Shown: positions 1 through 7,680, numbered from the stretch's first letter. The stretch is 11,715 nt of DNA from Cephalothrix simula (GCA_035591015.1 JAXIUW010196288.1:1-11715); one strand, 5' to 3'. Notes: generated from the sequence alone by a model not told the origin. Program-made: numbers and translations.

Positions 1-285
1 TACCTACATATAATTGCCTAATAGATAACAGCGCGATTCTAGGCACACACGAAGGAAGCAAGAGTGGCGGCGCATAACACCCCCCCCCCGTGTTCCCCGC
101 GCCCGTGGTGCGATGGATTTCCTTGACTACTCAAAATAAGCGAACTCCTCAATCTGCAACAGGTTCATAATTGTAGTCCTTTAGGTCATTCGGCTCACAG
201 CAGTTATGGTATCTTAAATGTCTAAGGGTATATTTATACAATTCGTAACTATGCAATCATTAATTTATGCTTGCAGTCTTTATGA

Positions 286-297
286 TGCAGTGATTAA
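286..297 (-). promoter_or_regulatory. Candidate Gfi/Senseless binding site, upstream
   Basis: The minus strand reads TTAATCACTGCA, 11 of 12 positions of the Gfi1 consensus TAAATCAC(A/T)GCA, including the AATC core the family requires. It is the best single match I found in the window and lies about 1.5 kb before exon A. Autoregulation is known for vertebrate Gfi1. Occupancy here is inference, and a 12-mer with one mismatch can occur by chance. Confidence 0.3.
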
Positions 298-945
298 ATT
301 ATAAATATTATTATCGGATACACCTGTTCGACGAACCGCGAACCGGACCAGAGCTTTTTGTGATCTAGCGCCGTAAGTCAAGCGCAAAAACTACGACCCA
401 GTGATGTTGGGCCGATGGTTGCTACGCTAACTGAAAATGCAATCTTTAGGTTTTATGTCGGTACTTGTTGAATCTTTTGTGTCTCAAATAATGAATTTGA
501 GGGTTATTTTTCTTCTATTTATTTCAAGTCGACAGATACGCGTGCCTATAAAAGTACTAGCATAGTTCTTATTCTAAACCAGATTTCTCGGTTTACAATT
601 AAAATTTTATCGATGTTTTTATCGTAAAATAACGCTTGCGTATTTAATTACATATTGTTAGAAGCACGAAACGAGACAAATTTTAAACCAAAAGCATCGT
701 GTTTTTTTGTACTTTCAAATTAGGTCAATGCCAAAGATTAGAAAAATGTTGGTTTTACCATTTGTCACAGAAAGTTACTTTTGTTTGTAGCAATTGCGTG
801 TTCTGCAAATTATATTTCAGTGCTATGATTATCATAATGTGGACACTCATTAATAATTTATACCGTCTTTCCATTCCTTCTTTTCATCAACACCCAATCC
901 CAAGAGATGGTCGATCAATAACGGAAAGCAGTTGCTGATTGCAAA

Positions 946-953
946 TATATAAG
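946..953 (+). promoter_or_regulatory. Possible TATA core promoter
   Basis: TATATAAG matches TATAWAAR exactly and is followed by moderately GC-rich sequence. An initiator-like CAGTTT has its A at 981, 35 bases from the first T of the box, slightly longer than the usual 28-32. A second CAGT near 961 is too close. It lies about 890 bases before exon A in the right orientation, so it could drive an alternative transcript with a short non-coding first exon; a weak donor-like GGTAAC sits at 1121-1126. TATA strings are common in DNA this AT-rich, so this is only a candidate. Confidence 0.22.
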
Positions 954-1254
954 GACAATCAGTGACGACCCAAAATCGACAGTTTGACCGGAAATCGCCG
1001 AGATCAGACTCCGCGAAACTTTAACATCATTTATTCTTAAAAATTTATCTTAAGTTATTAAAAGCAAATTACGGATGATTTGGATGAAAAAAATTACGCC
1101 CCGCTGGAATCCTGGGTCAGGGTAACATATCGAATCACATGGCTATGGTTTAGAGAATTAAAGACTAATAGAGGTATAATTCTTCCACCTAAAAGATTAG
1201 AAGGTGAAACTAATAGTCGAAAATATAATGGAATAGTCAATTAAAGTCTCCGCA

Positions 1255-1286
1255 GGGGGGTGGGGTGGTGTGGGGATATGTAGGGG
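1255..1286 (+). other. G-quadruplex-forming motif
   Basis: There are four G runs of at least four bases (1255-1260, 1262-1265, 1272-1275, 1283-1286), separated by loops of 1, 6 and 7 bases. This satisfies the standard G3+N1-7 quadruplex rule with tracts long enough for a four-tetrad fold. It lies on the sense strand, so if the gene is transcribed through here it would also be present in the pre-mRNA. It stands out in otherwise AT-rich DNA and borders the repeat-rich patch before exon A. Confidence 0.6.
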
Positions 1287-1315
1287 ATAGCGGAGGTCCT
1301 TCCATCCGTTATCCC
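1284..1315. repeat. Inverted repeat / hairpin next to the G-rich tract
   Basis: GGGATAGCGGA at 1284-1294 pairs with TCCGTTATCCC at 1305-1315 across a 10-base loop: 11 pairs, one of them G-T. The left arm shares the last G run of the quadruplex motif, so the two structures would compete. It may be one end of an old mobile element, but no target-site duplication was recognised. Confidence 0.5.
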
Positions 1316-1510
1316 ACCCCAAATTGAAAACGGTAAAATACGTCACGCACCTCTATATGCCGCTAGCCCCACCCATAGGGGATGGAGATGGGTGGAGATT
1401 CCGCACCCAAATGTTGTCTATGTGCAGGACACACTGTCAAATATTAAACTGTTTTGGGGTTAGACTCTACTCAAAAATAGGTGGAGAGCACCCCATCGTA
1501 CATACAGGTA

Positions 1511-1684
1511 CCGGTGTGAAAGGGATGCCTGTCCATTGCAGTAGGGATGCTGATCCGGGCTGTATACTTTGTATATTGACAACGAAAGAAGCTCAGGATG
1601 ATTTGCCCCCCCCCCTTCCTCAGTGTATGATAAGTTATACAAAGAGGACTAAATCCGCACGGACAATGATCCCTACCACACCAG
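1511..1684 (+). mobile_element. Short fold-back (MITE-like) element, copy 1
   Basis: The element begins CCGGTGTGAAAGGGA (1511-1525) and ends TCCCTACCACACCAG (1670-1684); the ends are imperfect terminal inverted repeats matching at 12 of 15 positions. TA lies immediately outside each end (1509-1510 and 1685-1686), as expected for a TA target duplication. At 174 bp with no coding capacity it looks like a non-autonomous DNA transposon remnant. A second copy in opposite orientation at 2214-2357 shares the ends and, in order, the interior blocks GGGCTGTATACTTT, ACGAAAGAAG and TGTATGATA. Copy 1 carries a run of ten C at 1606-1615 and an extra segment of about 22 bases near 1531-1552 that copy 2 lacks. 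The superfamily is not assigned. Confidence 0.6.
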
Positions 1685-1733
1685 TACACGATAATTCCTA
1701 GGGACGAATGTCCTCATGTCAGTGGTCCTCATG

Positions 1734-1790
1734 CAGTGTTTATACAAAGTGGACAAAAATCCCCACGGACAATGATCCCTACCACTCTGG
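1734..1790 (+). repeat. Duplicated right end of the fold-back element
   Basis: The segment repeats the right part of copy 1 (1621-1684) in direct orientation: cagtgt, then ttatacaaag, then a shared CACGGACAATGATCCCTACC block, ending TCCCTACCACTCTGG at 1776-1790. The shared 20-mer lies at 1657-1676 in copy 1 and 1763-1782 here. Copies are about 106 bases apart. Either a second truncated insertion or a local tandem duplication would explain it. It ends about 50 bases before the exon A acceptor. Confidence 0.65.
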
Positions 1791-1839
1791 TGCATGATGA
1801 TACTACAACTATTTTGAAAACTATTTTAATTTTTTTCAG

Positions 1840-2073
1840 AAATGGATGACTCTAGACTAGGTGACAGTCCTGTCAGTGGTTTATCGGCCAGCCCGACTCA
1901 GTCGTCACCATCATTTTTTCCTGCTCCATACAGCCGACTATCTCCATATTATGAAAATCCTTTAGCATCCGGGAAGCCCGTGTTTCCAGTTTTTCACCCA
2001 TGGGTCCCAACCAAGTCAAATGAAGAAGTCTCAATATTATCCTCTTTTGGTAGAATCCCTGCTCATTCAAATG
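1840..2073 (+). CDS. Exon A of a Gfi1/Senseless-like zinc-finger protein (N-terminal linker region)
   Basis: The exon is bounded by a polypyrimidine tract with TTTTTTCAG (1831-1839) and a GTAAGA donor at 2074. The frame is open across the exon, and ATG at 1842 is its first Met codon, preceded only by the two bases AA. It encodes 77 residues plus one base of a split codon. The product is rich in Ser and Pro, with no finger; the stretch KPVFPVFHPW loosely recalls the proline/aromatic motif (FPLPFKPYSW) ahead of the fingers in vertebrate Gfi1. That is inference. The start is uncertain: if an upstream exon supplies the SNAG motif, 1842 is an internal Met; otherwise it is the initiator, giving a protein without SNAG. 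At 234 nt with phase-1 ends on both sides (if coding throughout) the exon is frame-neutral when skipped. Exon status rests on splice signals and exact phase match to exon B. Confidence 0.72.
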
Positions 2074-2213
2074 GTAAGAATTTTAATATTATCCACTTAC
2101 TAGCTTTCGGGCCTCTTTAGTGGCTGTTAGACTGGTTCAATCACCCTGAATCCTCGCACTGGAACTGGGTCGGAGAACTAGGGTAAGGGCACGGATTACA
2201 AAATTTATCGCTA

Positions 2214-2357
2214 CCGGTGTGGCAGGGACTTTTGTCTTCTTAGTATAACATATCATACATTGAGACATTCATTCCTAGAGGGGACATTCATCCCTAGGCT
2301 TCTTTCGTCGTCTATATGAAAAGTATACAGCCCGGACCGGCATCCCTTTCACACCGG
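2214..2357 (-). mobile_element. Short fold-back (MITE-like) element, copy 2, inverted
   Basis: The ends CCGGTGTGGCAGGGA (2214-2228) and TCCCTTTCACACCGG (2343-2357) are inverted repeats with 13 of 15 matches, flanked by CTA on both sides (2211-2213 and 2358-2360). Read on the minus strand, it aligns in order with the element at 1511-1684: GTGTGAAAGGGATGCC, GGGCTGTATACTTT, ACGAAAGAAG, a TAGGGATGAATGTCC-like block and TGTATGATA. The 144 bp hold no coding capacity. Together with copy 1 it forms an inverted pair enclosing exon A, with about 530 bases between them. Confidence 0.6.
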
Positions 2358-3760
2358 CTACTCGCGAAGTTCTTAGTAACTTTCAATTAACATTTAATCA
2401 GAGTGATCCATCTACACTATATTTTACTTAATCGCTTGACTGGTGCCCTACAGGGGAACCCCAAAGGGCAAATAGGATCAAATTCGGGCGTGGGCGTGAC
2501 CGTACCTACAGTTCAGTGGCAAACCCCACGTAAACCAGCCGGATGCTGGAATTTTAAATGTCATGTGCACTCTCGGATCGTAAATTTTTTTAAACATTTA
2601 AGAAGGCGTCTATTATATGCAATTCCAAAGTTAAAAATCAATTTGGTTAACCAAATTTCTACCTCCTTCACTAAAATGATCGTTTTACAGAGATTAACAG
2701 ATGGTTTGAGAGATGCAAAAGCTAGTTATATTCATTTTAAATGAGATACTTAAAAATCACATACCGCTTTTTAGGACATATAATAAGTGCCAAAAAGCTG
2801 TGATTATTATATTACCCGTATGTGAAAAATCATTTTTATAACCAGATGTACGTATTATTGCAAAAAATGAACTTGCATCATTTAAAATTTACTTGTCTGA
2901 ATCTGTTATATTAGTTCCGCTCTACTGCATTCGGCCAATGAGATTCTTCGATTGGGCAATATGATTGGCTAAAAGGGTGTGAAATGCCATGTAACAAATA
3001 TATAACAAAATACAAACATCTCGGCTTTGATTTAAAATAACCCATCGACCTGATCTATAGAAAATAGAAAACTATAACGCTGCAAAATATATTAAACTTG
3101 GAAGAATGCGAGTCAATCAATTAACGTTTTATTTTTTGTAATATTTTGTACCCACAATCGTAATGGTACGCAAATAAGTTACGACATTATTGGATAAGTG
3201 TTTTTTCAAGTATCTTAAATTCTTTGAACATACTAAAAGCTGTTCGCGGGTGACCACGCAATATAGCTATTAATTTGATATCTTAAAAATGTCCAAAAGC
3301 TGATTTAAATCAAAAAGAACATTTCCATCTGTTTTTTAAAGAACTAAGTTAACAATTCGAAAGATACTCCCGTTTCACCTGCAGTATACGCCCGATTACA
3401 AAAGAAAAACAGATTCATGATCATTCATAGCTCTAGGCGCCGAGGCATCCTTTTGTAAGAGTCAGGTCCGAAACCCCTAATTTTAAAGTAAGGGACAAAA
3501 AACTAGCACTCTATCTTTACTTTGAAGCAATGGCTAATCTCTGGTTTTATTTGCACAGACAAAAAATCACATCTTTTTGCCCCCTTTCAAACACAAAAGT
3601 AGAAGAACCGTGACTTCACGGTGTGTTTAAAAACATATTGCAGTTTGATAAATGGTTTCTGGGGGAAGACCGGGTCATGGCTGAAGCGCAAACGTAACTT
3701 TTTCTGAGCCCGATCGACTGTGCAACCCTGTTTTGTTTATGCTTGATGAACATTACCTCT

Positions 3761-3772
3761 GAAATCACCGCA
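3761..3772 (+). promoter_or_regulatory. Candidate Gfi/Senseless binding site in the first intron
   Basis: GAAATCACCGCA matches 10 of 12 positions of TAAATCAC(A/T)GCA with the AATC core intact. It lies 265 bases before exon B. Recognition is by motif alone; no partner site is obvious next to it. Confidence 0.2.
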
Positions 3773-4036
3773 AATTTTGAATAATTAATAATACAAATGC
3801 TGAATCTGATCAATTGGGTATGAGATGCATAGTACAGATATAAGCATGGAATATTTGCGATTAGTCAAATCAGACACAATCAACGCCATTAATGCATATG
3901 AATAAAAATACTAGAGCAAATTGATTAATTAACTTTTTATATTTAAAACAAAATCATTAATAGTTGGACTAAAAGGTGTGCAACTGTTTCAGAAAGACAA
4001 CATTTGGTTAAATCAGTACAAAATTTTATTTTCCAG

Positions 4037-4618
4037 AGCACTTCCGGTTACTCATGTCACACATGGAAAATAAATTGAACTACTCCGATCTCTACCGATC
4101 TTATTCAGCATTTACCGATCTTCATAATAACGTTGTCAAAAGCCTTTCGCATCTTGAGAATCAGTATAGATTTTCCAAACTAACGGACCCAAGTTTAGAC
4201 GCTAAAACAATGATCCCGTCGCCGAATTCGTTGGACTTGAAAGTTTCTGAAGACAAAGTTGATGGAGACATGTCTGGATATGGAGGAGCATACGAATGTG
4301 TCAAGTGTAATAAAATGTTCAGCACTCCACACGGACTCGAGGTGCATGTCAGACGATCTCATTCTGGACGCAGGCCTTACGCATGTGACATTTGTTCGAA
4401 GACATTCGGACATGCAGTTAGTCTAAGTCAGCACAGAGCTGTGCACACGCAAGAAAAAAGTTTCCAGTGTAAGCAGTGCGGGAAGACCTTCAAACGAAGC
4501 TCAACTCTCTCCACACATCTTTTAATTCATAGTGATACAAGGCCATATGCCTGTCCATACTGTGGGAAGAGATTCCATCAGAAGTCAGACATGAAAAAGC
4601 ACACATACATTCACACAG
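4037..4618 (+). CDS. Exon B of a Gfi1/Senseless-like transcriptional repressor (zinc fingers 1-4)
   Basis: The exon runs from acceptor CAG at 4036 to a GTAAGG donor at 4619. It encodes 193 residues after the split GAG codon and stops within the Gly codon of the finger 4-5 linker. The first 78 or so residues are a Ser/Tyr/Leu-rich linker with no family I recognise. Four C2H2 fingers follow, counting from Met 4054: Cys82/85 with His98/103, Cys111/114 with His127/131, Cys139/142 with His155/159, and Cys167/170 with His183/187. The strings [36 protein letters not shown] and [18 protein letters not shown] are family signatures of Gfi1, Gfi1b, Senseless and PAG-3. Family proteins are nuclear DNA-binding regulators, mostly repressors, acting in neural, sensory and blood cell fates; fingers 3-5 contact DNA. 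Fingers 5 and 6 are absent here, so the product is partial. I cannot tell which orthologue name applies, so no symbol is given. Confidence 0.96.
4291..4614 (+). other. C2H2 zinc-finger array, fingers 1-4
   Basis: Finger 1 is 4291-4362 (the longer C-X2-C-X12-H-X4-H form), finger 2 4378-4446, finger 3 4462-4530 and finger 4 4546-4614 (all C-X2-C-X12-H-X3-H). All metal ligands are present. The linkers are short and family-typical: SGRRP, TQEKS, SDTRP. Finger 2 reads VSLSQH where human GFI1 has VSLEQH. Finger 4 is followed directly by the splice donor within the Thr-Gly linker. Confidence 0.95.
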
Positions 4619-4725
4619 GTAAGGCAATTTTTATATACTGAGAGATTTCTTTGAGCTAATCAGTTAATTCGTTTGGAATGGGATTTCATGAGGATACACC
4701 GAGCTGCGGACGTGCTTAAAAACTA

Positions 4726-4731
4726 AATAAA
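4726..4731 (+). terminator. Candidate intronic polyadenylation signal after exon B
   Basis: A canonical AATAAA lies 108 bases past the exon B donor and 84 bases past an in-frame TGA at 4639-4641. A T/G-rich stretch (gttgattgtgcgg, about 4751-4763) follows at a distance suitable for a downstream element. If used, the mRNA would encode fingers 1-4 followed by GKAIFIY and a stop. AATAAA is frequent in AT-rich DNA, so this is a candidate only. Confidence 0.3.
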
Positions 4732-5034
4732 ATATGCCGTCGGTAGGCATAGTTGATTGTGCGGAATAACCGAAGGAATAACGAAAATAATTATATAGCA
4801 AAAAGTAAAAGCGTTTAAATTCTAAATTTTCTCTTTTGTGAGGACTTAACTAAGCATATGGTGGGTCTTTCTTCCCTTTTATGTTTTTTTCCGGAACAAA
4901 TCCTTCTTTCAGAAATTTCGATTGCTAACTACGTGGTTAAAGACCCCTAAAGCAATTAAAAGATTTCGAGTTTCTATTAAGAGTGGGGTCAGTTATAGTT
5001 TCGAGTGTCATTAGCTAACCATGAAGTTTTGGTC

Positions 5035-5077
5035 TTCCGGAAATCACCTGCTTGAATCGCTTTCTACGCATGCGCGA
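5035..5077. promoter_or_regulatory. GC-rich motif pair: ETS-type and NRF1-like sites
   Basis: TTCCGGAA at 5035-5042 is a palindrome containing the ETS core GGAA on both strands. TACGCATGCGCG at 5065-5076 matches 10 of 12 positions of the NRF1 palindrome TGCGCATGCGCA. The surrounding 5010-5120 is richer in CpG than the rest of the intron. Such pairs are common in CpG-type promoters of animals, so this could be an intronic promoter or enhancer. No matching gene start is recognisable on either strand. Confidence 0.25.
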
Positions 5078-6060
5078 AGCGCGATATACGAAAAGCAACA
5101 CGTTTGGCTGATACTTAAGGATACCTCGCACAAAGTAAGAATTAAAATTTTTTATGAAAACCCTACATGCCCTTAATCTATTCAAAAGAATGATGGGCGA
5201 TGGCCAAACGTTTGACAAATAAATTGAGCTGTTTACGGCGCTGTTATGCGAAGTTGTAAAATAAAAGCAGAGGATGAAAGTAGAGAAAGAAAACAAAAAT
5301 ACGAAATAAGTTCAAAAATAAACGCCAATAATTAGCAATTAGCTTGGTAAATCAAAATTCTGAGACTTGATATCAAAGTAGTTATAGCATGACAATTGAA
5401 ATATTGCTTTTGTACATGATTTTTGATATTTTTATGATTAATTGCTACTTTACTCGCTCCTTCAAAGAAGCTACCGACATATTAATTATCATTTGGTATC
5501 ATTGCTTATTAGGCCTTATTATCTTAATTAAATGTATGCAAACATTAGAAATGATACCTCTCCTTTGTAAGGCTCTGACCCGATAGAAAATTATAATTAC
5601 TCCATAGGAAATTGAGCTAGTTATTGGAAAGAAGATATTAGGACTATTACATGATGAAAATTTTAGTGCAAAAAAATAGCATATGATGTGGAGATGACCA
5701 GAAGATAATCAAATTCAATTTCGCTAAAAGATAATAACATATAATAACAAAAAACTTAATTATAGTTTAATAAGATTGAAGCTGTATTATTCATCTAAAT
5801 AAATGAAATGATGATTTATAATTAAGAGAAAAAGATAGACCATTTCATTAAATCAATTATGGTATTTTGTAAAAAGGTTTAATTGGATTTTAGTTTGATT
5901 ATTTGTTGATGCTATAATTTAAATTTGATATAATTTTACCAATTATACAATTATTTTTGTATAAATGTTTACATTTTATTATTAGTTAAATTTTATTAGA
6001 TGTTGCTAAATAATTCTCTATTTTGACATTCTCAACTTGAGGACTAATATAATATTAACA

Positions 6061-6240
6061 GCTTCCAATGGTGGAATTCTTCTCCTCAATCTGTGTCCAC
6101 CATGCGCTAATTCAGTTTGACTAAGGGTTATCCTTAATCTAATCAACACGGCTCCGTGTTGGTGCATCCTTAATGCCATGCTTCAAACCCAGGGGACCGG
6201 CGTTTACTCGTCAGTTATCATTCAGTGTATTAGGTCAGAA
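6061..6240. other. GC-richer island with two perfect hairpins, possible degraded SINE-like repeat
   Basis: ATGGTGGA (6068-6075) pairs with TCCACCAT (6096-6103), and CAACACG (6144-6150) pairs with CGTGTTG (6155-6161) over a 4-base loop. GCTTCAAACCC at 6180-6190 differs at one position from the RNA polymerase III B-box consensus GGTTCRANNCC, but I found no acceptable A-box upstream and no tRNA cloverleaf. The island stands out against the very AT-rich flanks. A dispersed repeat is likely; tRNA-derived origin is a weak guess. Confidence 0.25.
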
Positions 6241-7118
6241 AATATCAGGAAAGGAGCAAATTTCGATTCAGTTTACACCAGAAACTCTATCATCACAAAC
6301 TAGTCCTTTTAGCACGTAAAAAAAATCACGTATATTAATGCGCCTGGTTGTAACTTTGATTTTGTGATTGTAAACATGATTGGAATAACACATAAATAGT
6401 TTCTAAGTCGACGTATTCATGGTCAAATGTTTAATTGAATGATTCCTAAATTCAAGTAAAGATTAGCTCAAATCTTGCATTTTTTTAAAAAGTTAGTCCA
6501 CTTTATCAACTGAAATGTATATTTTTATCATATCCTCATTCAAATACTATAGGCCTAGCCTACAGCCTTAAACAGGAAAATAGTAGAGAGATCTCAATTC
6601 CTCTCTTGATAATCCTTTAAATGAACTAGTGTCAGGCGAAATGCATCTCTTAGATTTTCTAACCATTGGTTTGTAATTGAAAAAAAACAGAAAGATTTTA
6701 TTCTGACTTAAGAATTTCATATTGAATTGACCACCATTTAACATCCGATAGTACTAATCAATGTACACGACCCAATGGACATCGCAGCCGATTCACATTA
6801 TGAATGTATGTCAATTTTTCTTACGTTCCAAAGCAACTCAGTTTTTAAAAACATCTTTCGTCTGACTATGGAAGGTTTATATGTGTTTTAGTTCATTTGA
6901 ATGAATGATCATGAATCAAGAGACGAATAGACCGCGGTGAGTGATTTTCATTATAGGAGCATCGCATAACATCGCACTATCAGAAGTAGCACTTATTTTA
7001 ACCTTCTCCTCAATAAGTTGAACTACTCCTTATAAAGTTAATCTATTATCGTTGAATATCATGACTTTAAACGCTTAAACAACCGTTTTATATAATAAAT
7101 CTTGATCTATTACATTCC

Positions 7119-7130
7119 TAAATCACAGAT
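7119..7130 (+). promoter_or_regulatory. Candidate Gfi/Senseless binding site in the large intron
   Basis: TAAATCACAGAT matches the first ten positions of TAAATCAC(A/T)GCA exactly and differs at the last two. It is isolated from the denser cluster further downstream. Assignment is by motif only. Confidence 0.22.
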
Positions 7131-7596
7131 AATGTTTGAATAACTATTCTTCATTTCCAATTTAAAAAATTTTGATAGCATAATTTATATGATCTTTTAG
7201 TCATAAACAAGTTTCCCATGAATTTACCAACACCTTATTTGAAAATCCATTTAAGCACTAACTTTTCCAGTCATTATAAAGTCAATTTTTAAAGTCGAAG
7301 TCAATTTTCAGTTATTATGATGTGATAAAAACAATTTTAAATGAGATTTTTGCATGTTTTTGAAACATAGTGAAAATCAGTTGGGCTACAAAGTGCAACA
7401 TTAGCTAAATCAGTGCTTTAATGAACTATAATTTTGCAAAGGTATCATGGTAATTTTTACTAATTTATGTAATTTTTTCGGAAAATTGCTATGTGTACTG
7501 CACGTTAAGTAATAATATTTTAGAATGAGAAAAAGCGAGAAAATTGCGTGTCGCAAATATCGACTTCATAGATCTACATATGATCCCTTGTATATT

Positions 7597-7680
7597 TGTC
7601 TGTGTGTGTGTCTGTCTGTCTCCTCCGGCAGGGTGAAAACCTGAAGGATCATGAAATTCGTCAGAAAAAAATAAAATAAG
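7597..7680. repeat. (TG)n/(TCTG)n simple repeat with a dispersed-repeat-like tail
   Basis: Positions 7597-7622 are a TG run flanked by TCTG units. The following segment to about 7665 (CCTGAAGGATCATGAAATTCG) resembles the motif that often follows TCTG repeats in invertebrate dispersed repeats, where a phrase meaning roughly 'ctgaacggatcatgatgaaatttgg' recurs. That resemblance is from general recall, not a database hit. The simple repeat itself is certain; its membership in a larger element is a guess. It accounts for the His-Thr-Gln-Thr run in the minus-strand open frame here. Confidence 0.6.

Larger units (their letters stand above)
1..1839 (+). other. Upstream non-coding segment (intron or 5' flank of the Gfi-like gene)
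   Basis: No convincing coding exon is visible before the acceptor at 1838-1839. I looked for a same-strand exon encoding the SNAG start of Gfi1 proteins (Met-Pro-Arg-Ser-Phe-Leu-Val) and found none; the ATG-CC strings at 727 and 1358 do not continue as SNAG. The open frames at 699-938 and 1324-1701 lack domain or codon character, and the second runs through repeat DNA. A GTAAGT donor-like string at 373-378 could end a non-coding leader exon, because a stop codon interrupts the phase that exon A would require. The first 120 bases are unusually GC-rich and include a run of ten C at 80-89. The stretch 120-900 is plain AT-rich sequence; 1240-1800 is GC-richer and repeat-bearing. Confidence 0.6.
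2074..4036 (+). other. Intron between exons A and B
   Basis: This phase-1 intron has a GTAAGA donor (2074-2079) and a TTTTATTTTCCAG acceptor ending at 4036. Joining g2073 to AG 4037-4038 restores a GAG codon and keeps the zinc-finger frame, while the alternative AG at 4037-4038 would break it. If the intron is retained, translation stops at 2118-2120. The first 300 bases hold the inverted fold-back element copy; the rest is AT-rich. The open frame 2403-2744 has no recognisable domain or clear coding signal and is left out. A Gfi-like motif GAAATCACCGCA lies at 3761-3772 and an AATCACAGC core lies on the minus strand at 2797-2805. Confidence 0.75.

Noticed and set aside
373-378. GTAAGT donor-like string as the end of an upstream coding exon
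   Set aside because: The phase needed to join exon A places a TAG at 366-368 directly before it, so it cannot be the preceding coding exon; a non-coding leader exon remains possible but unsupported.
699-938. 79-codon + strand open frame with several cysteines
   Set aside because: Cysteines are irregularly spaced and no finger or domain pattern forms; it overlaps AT-rich sequence and the candidate TATA region, and the frame has no splice or coding support.
1324-1701. 125-codon + strand open frame and its minus-strand shadows
   Set aside because: It runs through the fold-back element and the ten-C run; the peptide has no domain, and its length comes from local GC-richness.
2403-2744. 113-codon + strand open frame in the first intron
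   Set aside because: No recognisable domain, no clear codon bias, and no in-phase acceptor/donor pair linking it to exons A and B, which already join perfectly without it.
4037-4038. Alternative AG acceptor two bases inside exon B
   Set aside because: It would shift the frame relative to exon A, whereas the AG at 4035-4036 restores GAG and keeps the finger frame.
5015-5296. 93-codon minus-strand open frame next to the ETS/NRF1 patch
   Set aside because: Peptide is low in recognisable features and rich in residues of AT-rich codons; no promoter-to-start geometry could be shown.
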